Positions 31,989-45,422 of a DNA stretch of 64,000 bases are shown one piece after another. This stretch comes from Uloborus plumipes (taxonomy: Eukaryota; Arthropoda; Arachnida; Araneae; Uloboridae). The notes under the pieces are model-generated. The model did not search any database, had not been told where the DNA came from, and saw only the letters and a list, made by a program, of their open reading frames with translations. The stretch spans positions 1-64,000 of the forward strand of contig JAXGGA010004643.1 in assembly GCA_038373865.1 (NCBI GenBank), in the 5' to 3' direction. Position 1 is the first letter of the stretch; each line of letters starts with the position of its first letter. Made by a program: the position numbers and the translations under genes.

Positions 31989-34021
31989 CCCGGTGATACG
32001 CCAAACCGTAGGAGTCAGTGGATTACGGTATCCTGACATTTTTTGGACAGATTATCTCCAAACAAAAGTCGAACGGTTGAATTCATCACCTAAAGAGAAG
32101 ATTAAAAAAGAGTGCACCCACGAAATCACGTTTTCTGCAGTTGTGTCCTCTTTTTTTTCAGTTTTTGACTTCGGGAATGTTTATTTAGTCACGAAGTTTT
32201 CTTCTGCTTTCTACCTCTTCAAATTATGGTTGATTTATTTAGCAATATTTTTACTTTAAATATTTTCGTTAAAACCGTGTGCTCCTCTAAATATTTTGCG
32301 CAATGTAGTTACACTATTAACACATAAAAGTAAAATTATTTTCCTTCCAAAACTTTTTTTCACTTTGACTAATAACTCCTTTGAAAATTCATGAAAATTT
32401 ACATGAAACTTTCCTTTAATTTTTCCGCTCAACCAAGTTGTATTAAAATGCGCAAAATGGCTTATCATGTGCTTAAAAATTAGCCCTTTACCGATCTTTT
32501 TACCGACATCATAAAATTCCCAAACTATCTACAATTGTTTCTTTTCACGATTTTGACGCAATACTAAAATAGAATTCATTTCAAATTTTATTGGATGAAG
32601 ACAAATTTGACACTTCGAAAAAAATATAATACATTACTCTCACACATAAAATTGATTCTGACAGAATTTAAAACCTAGTGCATTCATAGCATAATAGAGA
32701 TACAGATCCGTTGGAGCTAAATATAATTAATCAGACATCGTAAAAAAATAAGAATGTATTCTATCAAGTTTGTAGAATCATATGAGGAAAAGAAAAAAGT
32801 GCAATAACAACGAGTTCCCCGAAATCCTTGAATTTTATTCAGTCTTAAAAGAAATAATAATGAGCTGCAAAAAAATATTGCACAAGAGTTCGCTAAAGAA
32901 AGAATTAAACAGAACAAAAAAAAGTGCAAAAATGACAGAAGATGGATTGGATGCAGTTTATCTCTCACGTCAATCGACGATGGCGCCCTCTTCGCTTTAG
33001 CAGCTGAGCATAAGCAACTTCCGTCGTTAAATATTTGTCGTTTTTGCCTACTCAAAGAATTCGGGACCAACTTTAAGCGAACTTTGTCGCATGGAACATC
33101 GTTTATGTGAGCATAGTGGGAGGTGAAGTTGAAAGGAAAAGTCGAGATCTTTTAGATTAAATTAGTTCGTGGCTTCGTAAAGCTTTGATCATTAGACTAC
33201 GCTTTTCCCTTAGTAATTTCATCAGCTTTAAATTCCACATAAATCTCAGTAATTTTTCCTTAGATGAGATAGCTTCAAAGCAGAGGAAATGTATGTGATG
33301 ACTCCTGTTTTTGTGGCTATCTTTATTAAAATGTTTCATTAGCTTCAACATAATTTCAGCATTTTTGAGTTCGTAAAAATATCTTCAGTCATTTTTTAGA
33401 ATTATTTCCAAAACCTGGAGGGCACATTTTATATATTGAACTTAAATCTGCTCTTAGTTTTATGTGTACTACTTTTTTTTAGGAAACAACAGAAATTGAC
33501 AAAAAAAAAAAAAAAAAAAAAAAAAAAAGGAGGTAAGGGATAAATTCCAGTTGCTCAACCAAACTTTTTTTTTTTTTTGGTTTGTTGAGTGGAGAAGTTT
33601 TGATTCAGACCAATTCTCAGGATTGGAAAACATGGCTCGGTTTAAAGGGTTTTTAAACGAAGGTATTTAATTTACCCTCTGGTTCAGTCCCAGCAAGAAA
33701 TAGATAACAAGCTTATCTGTAATTTCTTTCTCTCTCATCATCAAACCTTTTTTTTTTCAACACTATCTGTATTTTAACGTATTTTTGTTCTTATCTAAAA
33801 CTAAATGAATAATTTCAACAATTTTGATTCGACACCAGTGCGGTATATTTCCGATAATTGAAACTTGAATGTAATTTGATTTGTCCTCTAAATCCCTCAT
33901 CTATTTCAAATGACGTGTTCCCCGGCTTAAGTCAATAAACCCAACAACTTGTCAACTGAGGACAACAAACAGAATAACTTTCGCTTCAAGAACATCATAT
34001 GCCTAAAATCTGTCTGAAATA
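31989..34021. other. Non-coding DNA right of the palindrome
   Basis: No supported gene. Open frames of 60-117 codons at 31993-32259 and 32717-33070 lack domain signatures and coding composition. A long A-run (33501-33528) is followed by a T-run whose flanks, CAACCAAAC and GTTTGTTG, are inverted. Confidence 0.4.
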
Positions 34022-34029
34022 ATTAGGAG

Positions 34030-34588
34030 CAGGGGTGCCCACAAAGGGATTATGGCGCAAGTTGCGCCATCAAAATTTGGGGGGGGGGGGGGGGGTTCTT
34101 TAAACTAATTTATTTATTTATTTAAATTATTTTTTAATTAATTTTTTTAATTTAAATTATTTCCGGTTTTTTTAACAAAAATTATTCTTTTTTTTAATTA
34201 TTATTTTTTTTATTATTATTATTTATTTAGTTTTGTGCGCGTGTGTGTGTGCTTGGAATGTCTGAAACGGAAAAAAAAGCAATTCCATTCTGCGCATAAT
34301 TCGAACTTTTTAAAAATGAATAATATAAAGAAAAATAATTGTTATAGTTTTAAAAAATGAAAAAATAATATTTTAAAAAGTAAATAAATCATATTTTAAG
34401 AAGTAAATAAGTAATATTTAAAAAAATAAATGAGTAATATTAAAAAAATAATAATAATATTAAAAAATAAATAAAACAAAAAAGAGGAGTAAAATAAAAA
34501 AAAAAGCACAAGAGGGTTGTGAAAAAAAAAATTTTTTTGGGGGGGAGGGAATTTGCGCTATTGAGCTTGGGGGGGATGGGCACCCCTG
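34030..34588. mobile_element. hAT-type MITE, 559 bp
   Basis: Perfect 8-bp duplications ATTAGGAG at 34022-34029 and 34589-34596. Ends CAGGGGTGCCCA and TGGGCACCCCTG are inverted. The interior is AT-rich with a G15-type run at its left and a GGGGGGAGGG stretch at its right. Confidence 0.9.
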
Positions 34589-34596
34589 ATTAGGAG

Positions 34597-36608
34597 GATC
34601 TTTTGCACGATTTGCAGTTAAAAATAGATTTGGTGCTATAGGCCTCATCAATGAAAACTGATTGGAAGAGACAAAAAATAACTCGCTTCCTTTTCTCTGA
34701 GACTTTAAACAAGGAATTCCTCGTTTTGAAAAAACAAATTTCAGAGAAACACGTTCGTTTTAAAGCTTTGAAAATTAATTTTAGAATATCTAAGGCTTAA
34801 CGCATACTTCTAAACTGCAAATTTTCTTTAACTTTACTCCCATCCAAAATTAGAAAGACTAGCTATAGCTAAAAGAAATATATTTTTTAAATAATTTTCC
34901 AAATTTATACTGAAAACACCACAGAGATGTGATGTATTAGAGAGAGAATGCTTTCTTCTAAAGGGCTCCGACAAAACCTTCTACAAAACAGTTTTGTGGA
35001 AGGTGGTGTTGGAGCCCAGCCACGTGACTAATAAGGCAGTCTTTTTTTTTTTTTTTTCTTCCAAATCACAATATATTCAGTAGAGAGTTCATTGCCGCTA
35101 ATAACAAGTTTGAGAACACTTTCCAAATCTGGAAGACTTTATCCTTCCATCACGTGATATTATACAGTAACCCTTTAGAAGAGTTACTAAAAAGTGAAAT
35201 ATCTATGAACATTTCTATAATATTTAGGCCACACGATAATTTAATTCTCGATATATTTTATTGGAAATTCTATTTTTAATAAGGACGGAGGTCGCCCTAA
35301 CAAAACTCACCGATTTTACCTAGCCGTTTTTAGGGGGTCTGAATGCATAATCTCATTTTTATCACTGATGTCAATGCTGTTATAACCTCCTTTATTCAGG
35401 ATATTATGAGCCTGAGTGATATAAAAGGAGTGATGTCGTCGTCAATACTTCGTTTGAACGGATAATGGTCCGCATACTCCACATGTTGTACAATAAGAAT
35501 TTTGCTTCTATTTTTACTCCTCTCTCTGTCTTTTTTTTTTTTTTTTTTGACACCGACTACCATAGAAAAGTTTTCTCTCATCCCTAATTGTCTAAAAAGG
35601 CTCTGCACAAGACATTACCAATTTTTCAGCGAAAGGTAAGTACTGTTTATGTACAAAAGAAGGGGGGAAAGGGATATGGGTGCATATAGAATGTATCTAT
35701 CTAAGCTATAGACCATGAGTATAACGATCACACTGGCAATACTTTGGAAGAAGTGCCAAGTACTAGATTTCTTCAACTTCACAACTACGAATGCTTAGCT
35801 TTTTTTACATATCCTCTTCTTCATTTTGTGTTAATTCTCTGGCATGTTTTAACTGATTTTGATATTTGTCTTTTTTGATAATAAACATTTCAGGGTGTGC
35901 GTCTTTTGTTTTTGAATTTACAGTTATTTCAGTGGCAGAACGGGTTAAAAAAAAAAAAAAACTGCATTACGGTTTCGAGCTATTTTAAATTTTTGCAGCG
36001 AGTCGCTTCTCCACCAAAAAGCTTTTTCTGAAGACTGCTCAAAAGCTGCATTATCCTCCCAAGTAGCACGACAGAAACCCGAGGAGACCCCAATCCTCCC
36101 TGCATCGATACAGAATGCAAACAGAAAATAGAGGAAAAAATTACAGACGACTTCGAATCTAGAACTCGAGCGACGCAAAAACAAAAAACCCAAACTCACA
36201 AAGAAGTGACAAAAAGCAAGAGAGAATCAAAGAGGGAAGAAGGAAGCAAACAAATAAGTGCCCTGTTTATTGACAAAATTCGGCGGGGGCCCGGCAAGTG
36301 CGATTTTGCCACGGCCCAACTGACTTGTTTGTTCGAAGTCGCTCATGGGATAACAGCTGTCTTTTTTCCAGGCGGCTAAACGGTTGATTGGCACTCTTTT
36401 TGCCGCTCGGTGGCAAGGGTAGGCCAGCCGTGCCCCCTGCCTTTTCTTGGCTGCCTGCCCAGCACTTGCCGCAGTCGGTTTCCGGGCTGCCGAAATCTCA
36501 CGCCGAGCTTCACTTCTATAAACAATCCTTTCTTTTAAACGAGCCCGTTTTTCGCTTTTTTTTTTATCTTCTCTCTCTCTTTGCTGCTTGTTGCTTTTAT
36601 GATTATTC
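34597..36608. other. Non-coding DNA with a GC-richer patch
   Basis: Mostly AT-rich. The segment 36280-36540 is GC-richer with an acceptor-like CTGTCTTTTTTCCAG near 36372 and overlapping open frames on both strands (128 codons minus, 84 codons plus); none shows a domain and neither strand is favoured. A GAAAG|GTAAGTACTG donor-like site lies at about 35634. Confidence 0.35.
34963..35017. repeat. 55-nt hairpin
   Basis: GGGCTCCGACAAAACC... faces ...GGTGGTGTTGGAGCCC with 27-nt arms, a 1-nt centre and about four mismatches. It could be a tiny MITE or a structured RNA segment. Confidence 0.6.
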
Positions 36609-37400
36609 ACCACTGATTCCCCCTATCTCACCCTTCAAGTAGTTTTGCATTCCCAGGTTTACTTTGGATTGTTTGCCTCAGTTAAAACAACGGGGATAAA
36701 TCACGAGGAATTATAAAACTCCCGGAATGACAATTCTGAATCAGTAAGGGTTGTGAGAACTGCAACTATTCTTTGAGATAAATAATATTGAAATAAAACT
36801 CTTTTTGAAGCTACTTAATATTGCGTTTGACATATTTCTGTCAATTTTATATAGTATGTGCACCACTGATTCTCCCTATCTCACCCTTCAAGTAGTTTTG
36901 CATTCCCAGGTTTACGTTGGATTGTTTGCTTCGGTTAAAACAACGGGAATAAATCACGAGGAATTATAAAACTCCTCGAATGACAATTCAGAATCACTAA
37001 GAGTTGTGAGCACTACAACTATTCTTTGGGGTGAATAATATTGAAATGAAACTATTTTTGAATTAATTAATATTGCGTTTGACATATTTCTGTCAATTTT
37101 ATATAGTATGTGCACCACTGATTCCCCCTATCTCACCCTTCTAGTAGTTTTGCATTCCCAGGTTTACTTTGGATTGTTTGCTTCGGTTAAAACAACGGGA
37201 ATAAATCACGAGGTATTATAAAACTGCTGGAATGTCAATTCTGAATCATTAAGGGTTGTGAGAATTACAACTATTCTTTGGAAGCTAGATAAGAGGGGAT
37301 AAAAGCTATTTTAGTAACTATTTAATACTGTCCACATTTTTTCTGTCAATTTTGTAATGATTCAACAAAGATTCCCCTATCTAGCCATTCAAGTAATTTT
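36609..37400. repeat. Tandem array, period about 252 bp
   Basis: The word ACCACTGATTCCCCCTATCT (or a one-base variant) starts copies at about 36609, 36861 and 37113, and a decayed copy starts near 37364. Within each copy AAACAACGGGAATAAATCAC and ATATTGCGTTTGACATATTT recur in order. No coding frame is shared by the monomers. Confidence 0.9.
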
Positions 37401-38467
37401 ACTTGTAGTGCAAGTATAGAATAGTTAGTTGCACCCTTTGGTTTATTTTCTTCATTTAAAACAGCGAGTCACAATTCATTATGAAACTTCTGGAATGCCA
37501 ACTCAATGTGTCTTATTTTGTTCACTATTTGAGACGTTTAGAATCAAAATCAGTTAAGTCTATTGCTCAAAATTCTTAGTTCCGAAAGCGAAACGCTGGA
37601 TCTGAAGGGGTTTTGAGTTAAAACATTTTTTTTATATTCACTTTTTATTGAGATCTAGTGAAATCTGATCTATTATTGCATTTAAGACATTATTAAAGGA
37701 GCTTTCAAACTCATAAATATTTTTTACAAAATAATTTTGTTAAAATAATTTTTCATAAAAAATGAAGTTAACTGGTTTTGATTCTGAACGGCTCACTTTA
37801 TTTAGCACGTTTATTTCCTTTTATTTTGTATGGTAACTAAAACTGCTCTTGGAGCAGCTCTACGAAAGTGATTCATATTATAAACAAGATGTCAAAAGAG
37901 CCGAAGTGAAGATTCATGTTCCTTTGCATAGAATTTAAATACGACAGGCTAATTCATCTTATCAAAGCAAGGTAGATAAATAAGTGCATACGTATACGAG
38001 AGCTTTTTAAAATCTTTAAGCCACGTTTCCTGTGATCCACAAATGAGGCAATACATCAGAAAGAGATGTAGTGGCCACGTGATAGCGTATCTTGTTACAA
38101 TTATGACAGCTTATGACTACAGAGAAAGTGTGAGCTTATCGACCAGTTATGCAATTCGTTAACTTTTATAGTTATGATATTTATTTTTTGTTTCCACTAT
38201 TAATTCAAAAACGGGGAAACAAAATAAACCTGATATGTTGCATAAATTATAAAAAACATTTTATTTCTTTCTTTATTTTATTTAGTAATACTTATTTATT
38301 TGTGTATTTATTTATTTTTGCTATAAAGTTCTTTCCCTCACTTTAAATTTCAACTCCTTGGTAAAAATGAAGCACAAAGTGTTTTGATTTTTCAGTTTAA
38401 TTTTACTACCCGAGAAGTTAATATGAGCAAATTTTATACAAATCTATAGTTGGAAGAACATACAATA
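37401..38467. other. AT-rich non-coding DNA
   Basis: Nothing recognisable. Confidence 0.5.
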
Positions 38468-38469
38468 TA

Positions 38470-39120
38470 CAGGGTGTCCACTCCAATCGTGGACCAATAG
38501 CTAATTTCTAAACCGTTAGAGATAAGCATATAGTTTATTTAGGAAAAAATCTCCAAATTACGAAAGGAATTTTGGGTCGATTCAATGTTTTTCAAAAAAT
38601 CAAATTTTGAAAGAGTTACGAAATTTAAATTTTTATACAGCCCCCCAGTCCTATCAATCATGTTTAGTAAAACATTCTTGACACTGTAACGTTTAAAACT
38701 AAAAAAAAATCACTCTTCTACCACAAAAATTGACCGAGTTATGACGTTTTGAAAAATTAAGATTTTGCATTGTTTCATGACGTCATCGAGAGATCGCTTA
38801 AGGGACCGTATGCGAAATCCTTCAAAATCATGATTTTTCAAAACGTCATAACTCGGTCAATTTTTGTCGTAGAAGAGTGATTTTTTTTTAGTTTTAAACG
38901 TTACAGTGTCAAGAATGTTTTACTAAATATGATTGATAGGACTGGGGGGCTGTATAAAAATTTAAATTTCGTAACTCTTTCAAAATTTGATTTTTTGAAA
39001 AACATTGAATAGACTCAAAATTCCTTTCGTAATTTAGAGATTTTTTCCTAAATAAACTATATACTTATCTCCAACGGTTTAGAAATTAGCTATTGGTCCA
39101 CGATTGGAGTGGACACCCTG
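38470..39120. mobile_element. Fold-back MITE with CAGGGTGTCC ends, 651 bp
   Basis: The element starts CAGGGTGTCCACTCC and ends GGAGTGGACACCCTG, with TA on both sides (38468-38469 and 39121-39122). The arms (about 38470-38764 and 38827-39120) are inverted copies along nearly their whole length around a loop of about 60 bp. TA duplication fits a Tc1/mariner-mobilised MITE. Confidence 0.9.
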
Positions 39121-39122
39121 TA

Positions 39123-42100
39123 TATTAACTATATAGAAGCTTGTGATTAATACTTTAAGAAATGAAAAACGCAATAATATTGCAAAAAGTTAAAATAATA
39201 ATGATGCGGCTAATTATAATAACAAACAGAAATAATTTTAACAAGAAGAAATAATTACTTTAGAATGACAAATCAATATTATAATTCAACCGCGACGAGA
39301 TGGCCGGTGTCAATCAAATGAGAAAACGAGTCCATTCCTTAAAATAAGTAGAATTTCTACCCATTCAAATTACCCCATCAATTGTGAATCCCATTCCTCA
39401 ATTTTCATCTGCTTATCACCCCTTCCTAAAAATGGACAATCCTGAAAAAAGGAGTAGTCATAGGCCATCTCTGCGAAGTTGAATTATATCTACCATTTTG
39501 TTTCAGCTATAATTTAAAGTAACTGACTTGAATATGGTGGATTTCTCGGTACTCATTAAGAAATTTTTTTCTCCGTCTTTCTCTGTAACGTATTTTTAAA
39601 GCGTTGGCACATCCATATACTTTTCAAAATTTCTCACCTAAGTAATGTTTTTTGTTCCAAATTTTGCGTTCACATATGAATATATATTTTAAGAATATTT
39701 ATATTGAATGACAATTTCATTCTCGTGAAGGAAAAAAAACTTTACTTTGATTAAAAGAATTACTAGAATATGTTTATTTTGTATTTATTAAATAAAATGA
39801 GTTTTCATTTTTGTTTTGAAAAAAATCCTGAAAGTGTTATTAAATAATTTTATTTTCTCAGGCACTTTTTCGGTACTTGAAAAAATCTTATTTTTGCTTT
39901 TCTCTTTATTTGATTCATTGTTATGCTTCAAAATAAGTGTCCCCAAAAAATTTAAATTCATGATTTGAATGTGACATGCAAATATCGTAAGCAGTCAATA
40001 TGTATGCACGCTGTTCCCAGCAGCTAAGATAGGAAAAATTATTTAAAATGATACTTTAAATCTGATTGTTTTTCCGCATAAAATTTACATGTTTGCAATA
40101 TTAGAAAGCAATATCTATGTAGAAACAAATCAACAAAATTCGTAAGGAAAAGATATAAATCCCTGGAAAATAAGAAAACAGCCTATAAGTACCCATTTTG
40201 CTGTAGACAGAAATTTTATATTTTGCAACCTTACGAAAAATGTATGACATTTCAAAGAGTGGATAATGGATTTTACATTCGGGATCCAAATGGACGGAAG
40301 TGACCCTCAATACAATAGAGAAGTTGGACTTCTGAAAGCATCTATTCGTACTGCCAACCAACCAATGCCAAAAACCAAAAATATTTGCATAATTGGACGG
40401 CCATCTACATACATCAGAAAGGTTCTTGAAACTGTATCCACATAAAGGCTTAAATTCTATCTCTTCCGAAATAGGTAAAAGGGAAGGCGATAGCGTGGAA
40501 GGACGTTGAAATTTGAATATTTACCCTTTTTTGCATGAGCGTGATGTGCAGCATGAAACTTTTCTCCCCCCCCTCAAACGGAACTAGAAAAAACACTGCT
40601 GCTTGGGAAGAAGGACATTCTTTTTATTCGTGTCACGGGCAGAGAGAGGGAGAGAAAAAATGTTGATTTAAAATGTACCCTTTCAAACGTGCGTGAAAAA
40701 TTTTTAAAAGCGTTGATTCAATTTACAATAAAATCATCAGTTCATTAAAACTCAGGCTATTGATAAATCAGTTTTTAATGGCATACTGGTAATGGCTGGA
40801 AATTTTAAGGCTAGGTTGATCAACTTTTGGAACTTCTTCTACTGCTTCTAACTTTAAACTTACAAATTTTGAGCTCTTGATTTTGATTTTGAAACGAGGT
40901 CATGTTTGTCGAAAGTATTGCTTAACTTTTACTTTCAGTACAGTAGCAGATAACTTGAATCAAAATTTGATGCATTCTTTTGGTAACATATACATGTTGG
41001 AGCATATAAGATTGGTGTCTGATACATAAATTGTGAAAAAAATAGAATCAGTACTAGAACCTAAGGTAGCTTCAATTCAAAAATTGAACAGATTTAACTT
41101 TCTACGACACAAAACTGCAGCAAAAATTGCTCATAAAAACACCCAAGTTATAAAAATTGCTTTTGTCAGTGAAAACAGCTCTATTTTTCAGCATAAACTC
41201 ATATGAAACAAAAGATATTCGGATGTATTGATAATGTATATGAAATGTGATGTTTATTTCAAGTATTTCAGGGAGGAAGGGTTATTTATTTTATGGGAAT
41301 GAAAGTACACACCCACATACGTACATGAAGACATCTATTTATCAAATGCAAAGGTGTAGGGCTGCGTACAAAATTTGTCCGTTTTTTAAAATCATTAAAT
41401 ATTTTAAAAAAAGAATTTAATCACTATTAACTCTCTCTCTTTAGACCAATTTTATGAAATGCATTGTAGCCTCACTATTTTCTCAGCAAATCAGTACTAA
41501 CCACCCACCCCTACTTGACCTACTCCATTACTTGAAATACATTTTTTTTTGACTTATTCTTCTTAACATTATTTCTTCTGAGTCAACAGTCAACCAAAGA
41601 AGTCCTAAGTATTATACAATGCACCGTTTCTGTAACTTATCATTTTTAGAAAATTATTTATCAAACAGCAGATAACGTACTGAGGTACTAATTTGGCTAC
41701 GAGTATCTACGACTATGCCTGGAACTCGTTGTTCCACTGATGTTGCCTGTCATCGCCGATAATGGAGACCCATGAATCAATCACGATCGGCTTCTAGATG
41801 GGAAAATATAAAAAAGTGACGATTACAGCTTTCAAAGTTGCAACAAAGTTACAAACAGGCTTGTGAATGAAAGTACACGTGCAATTAAAAAATGTTTATA
41901 ATTTGGGTAACCATTCCTCGACGATAAAATGCGTCTAGACAGATAAAAAGTACTTGAACGTATATTACATCGGCGATTATCGTGTCTGTGTAGCTAGCTA
42001 CAAAGCACCGGGAGATAGATAGGAGGAAAAATTATAAATCTGTCATTAAACTTTATTGATTTGTTTTTTTATTGAAGCCTCTGTAATCATTTAAAAACAA

Positions 42101-42234
42101 AGCGATGTTACTGAAGAGAAGAACACATACAATCAACTATTTTTACTCTGTTCTGTATCTAATATAGAAAATAAAGTATTGATTTCTGAAAATTTCCGAA
42201 TTTAGACAAATTTGAACATTTTGGTGTGTGCTGA
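39123..42234. other. AT-rich non-coding DNA
   Basis: No supported gene over 3.1 kb. Short open frames (for example 40101-40361 minus) show no coding composition. Confidence 0.5.
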
Positions 42235-42242
42235 CTTTATTT

Positions 42243-42534
42243 CAAGGGCGGATACATGGGAGGGGCGATCGCCCCCATCGCCCCTCCCTTGAGGAACTCT
42301 TATTCTGCAGTTTTTAGATGTTGAAGTTCAAAAAAGGCAACTTAAGTTGATCTTTGATGATATTAAGGGAAAAGGTGCGGGAATTCGGAGCTCTGAACTG
42401 GAAATTTTTCGAAATGGAAGACCAAAAGATTTGTAATCAACATGTGTTAACAAGGATGCATGGCGAAAAAAGTGGGCAAGTAAGAAAAAAAAAACCAATC
42501 ACCCCTCCCTTGGAGCATTTCTGGATGCGCCCTT
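42243..42534. mobile_element. hAT-type MITE, 292 bp
   Basis: Perfect 8-bp duplications CTTTATTT at 42235-42242 and 42535-42542. Ends CAAGGGCGGATACATGGG and a right end finishing TGGATGCGCCCTTG are inverted with mismatches. The 106-codon frame at 42354-42674 runs out of the element and is not a gene. Confidence 0.85.
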
Positions 42535-42542
42535 GCTTTATT

Positions 42543-43403
42543 TTGCGATTTTTGGAAATCATCTGTCTGGTGTCTATATGCACGTGGCCGTTTCCTTTTT
42601 TTTATGCTGCTCTAGTGCAAAAACTTCTGCATAAAATCGAACAAAATTTGGTACACATAGGAACCCCTATGTAAATTAATTCCCATCAGATTTTAGTGCC
42701 AATTCCTTCAGGCAGGGGTACAACAATCAAACATTTTCTTCATTATGCGTTAATGTTATATATCCAGAAGTAACGTGTGGATTCAGACAAAAATTGGTTC
42801 CTTAGGAGACTTTGGGTATAGGTGCTGATTTGAGTTTTGCGCCAACAATTAAAGAGGTTAACAATGATTTACTTATCGGTTTGGAGGCAAGGCGCTTTGG
42901 AAATTTGAGGGCCTCATGTCCTGCTGTTATAGCTGTAAGTTTTGCTATAGTACTTAATAAATATCATAGCGGCCGAAGTAGATTTGCGTTATTACTCCAG
43001 CAGATGTTGCAGTTAGTTGCAGTTTAAGCGTTTTTATAGCTATACTGCCGTGCTAAGCGCAAAAGTGGCCTTATAACTCTTTAAAGTTTTGCGCCACCAT
43101 ATATTTGATTCAAATGAAACTTTTTCAGAAAATATTTTCCGTCCTCAAATGACCATATAATATTGTATTTAGGTAAAATACGTCACGAAGAGCCACCTGG
43201 TGGCGATAACTCAATTTTGTTAAAAAGTGCAGATGCGACTTTTGTGCTTAGTACGGCAGTATACAGGATCGCGGAGTCGGACTCGGACACTTTGAGTCAT
43301 ACAGGGCTCTATTACAGAAAATATCGGTCGAATTCCGCTGCGGATTGATGTCATTCCTCTTTCCTAAATTGCGAAAATTGTTGCAGAAATTTTAAGTGGG
43401 ATC
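42543..43403. other. Non-coding DNA
   Basis: No supported gene. GTGCTAAGCGCAAAAG (43052) and TTTTGTGCTTAGTACGGCAG (43239) are partly inverted around about 190 bp, which could be another decayed fold-back. Confidence 0.4.
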
Positions 43404-43407
43404 AACT

Positions 43408-43549
43408 CTGCACCTCAGAACCAGACTAACGTAAGTCCATTTTCGTCATTTTTCGGTAGAGGGGAAAAACGATTGTCGAATACATCGTTTTTCCCCTTTA
43501 CTGAAAAATGACGAAAATGGACTTATGTTAGTCTGGTTCTGAGGTACAG
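43408..43549. mobile_element. MITE family A, copy 2 (4-bp TSD AACT)
   Basis: A 142-bp almost perfect hairpin with ends CTGCACCTCAGAACCAGAC and GTCTGGTTCTGAGGTACAG and the duplication AACT at 43404-43407 and 43550-43553. It keeps only the subterminal repeats of the longer copies. Confidence 0.9.
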
Positions 43550-43553
43550 AACT

Positions 43554-45422
43554 AAAGGAGCAGTTGTGACATCGATCCGAAGCGGAATGATTCCACGCGG
43601 GTGTCGGAAAGATGCTTCACAGGTAGACTGATTGAGAGGTAAAAGAGTCGGAGGTTTTTAAATTCTAGGAGCTGGAAAGTAAGTCATTATTTTCCTTGCG
43701 ACTGTCTAACTGATTTGTGGTTAAGGAGTCTGAACCCAGGACCCAGAAACCAGGCTTAATTTAAATAATTAAATAAATATCATAATACTAAAGAAGCAAA
43801 ATAATGTTTCATCGTAAGTAATGCAATACATCTGAGATGATTTGAACACGCGTAGATGCTTGGATTTCAGCATTCGTTGCTTTCTGAAAGATATTTGTGC
43901 TACTGAGGATAAAAAAATATAAGAGAGAGATTCGTGAAGAGAGCGTAACAAGATTTGTGAACGATACCAAGCGAACTTGGTACATTTTCTTTGCTCAACT
44001 AGACCACATTTGGACATATTTAGGCACAAGAGTCAGGTAATCCATCGTGATAATCCCCCCCCCCCCAAGCGAAGATAAATAAAAATATAAACTTGAAAAA
44101 CTTGAACCAATGTCATTTTTTATGAGATTTTTTGCAAAAAAAAAAAAAAAAACCACTTTACATAATAACTACCATAAACTGGAACATATTTGCCCAGAAA
44201 GACATCTCTTAAAAACGTAGATATTTGATGCTCTACTTTAATTCAAAAAAAAAAAAGATCTACATCGAACATGTCATTATTTTCTTCATAATAATAATTA
44301 CTATGTATTTGTATATTTCATACATAATGACATTTGAACAAATAAACTTATTAAATAGAAAAATATTTTGAATATTTTGTAGACATCTATCACTCTTTCT
44401 CACGGTAAATTACAAAATAAGAACTTATTAGCCTTAAGGACTCTTTATCAAATTAAATATATATTCGTTAAATGATCCTATGACGAGAGAATCAAAGTAA
44501 TGGGTTGGTGTAAAGAATGGTATAGTTGCATTTAGAATCGAAAGAAAAATGTAGAAACTTATTTTTAGCATAATCCAGCGGATGTGGTTGCCCCCTATTA
44601 TTGATATTTTTCTTGCATACTTAAAAAGCAAAACGAGCAATAATTATTTATTTATCAAACATTTTAAAACAGGAAGGGTATCAAAAACGTCTACCTGTTT
44701 TTTGAAATATAGACGTTATACACATTTACATCTAGTTAAAACAATTTGTTTTAAGATAATCCAATGAGCTTAAACCCTTTCAACAAATATTTGCTTAACG
44801 AAGCGAAATTTAAGTGAAGCCTTGGCCTTAACCGCTGTTTCTTAAAATTTATCAATCGGACACTTAGTAAGTGGTTCGCGTTGATACGTTTTTAAACCGT
44901 TTCAAGGGCAGAATTTTATCAAATCAAAGGAGATATCTTGGAGATTTCAAAAATACACTAATAGATTCAGATTTAGAAACATACAGCTCCATTTCTATGC
45001 ATTGACGCAAAGACAAAGATTTTTTTCAATGGCAACGACGAAACACAAGACTTAGGACATCAAAACAGCTACAAAAAATTCGGAAATTTATCAATAAACA
45101 GTTTATTAGAGCAATAAACACAAAATAATTATTACTAGAAGATAAACAACTAACTGAATGTGAAATCCCTCGGAAGCATAGCGTATATAGATTTATGTAA
45201 TTGAACTTAATAACTAATTGCTTGTTGTTTCTGTGAGAATTGCTTTACTGTTTGCCCATCTTGTAAAAAAAAGAGTTAATCTTAGCAAGTCTCATATCCA
45301 GAATAATAAAAGGGTGATAGAATATAAAAGATAAAAACAGCCATGTAGGCGAACTACCGTCATTCGGTTGCTTACAATAACCGTAGAAAAATTAATCAAA
45401 CTATCGAAGTATTTAACAATAC
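43554..45422. other. AT-rich non-coding DNA
   Basis: No supported gene. C-run near 44056-44067 and A-run near 44136-44151. Confidence 0.5.

Noticed and set aside
22709..31994. 6-bp target duplication around the palindrome
   Set aside because: The hexamers next to AGTAGT and ACTACT are TTCCTT and CCCGGT and do not match. Shifting the boundary by a few bases gives no match either.
35560..35640. Possible exon ending at GAAAG|GTAAGTACTG
   Set aside because: One frame is open but the acceptor is weak and the sequence has no coding composition; kept only as a donor-like site.
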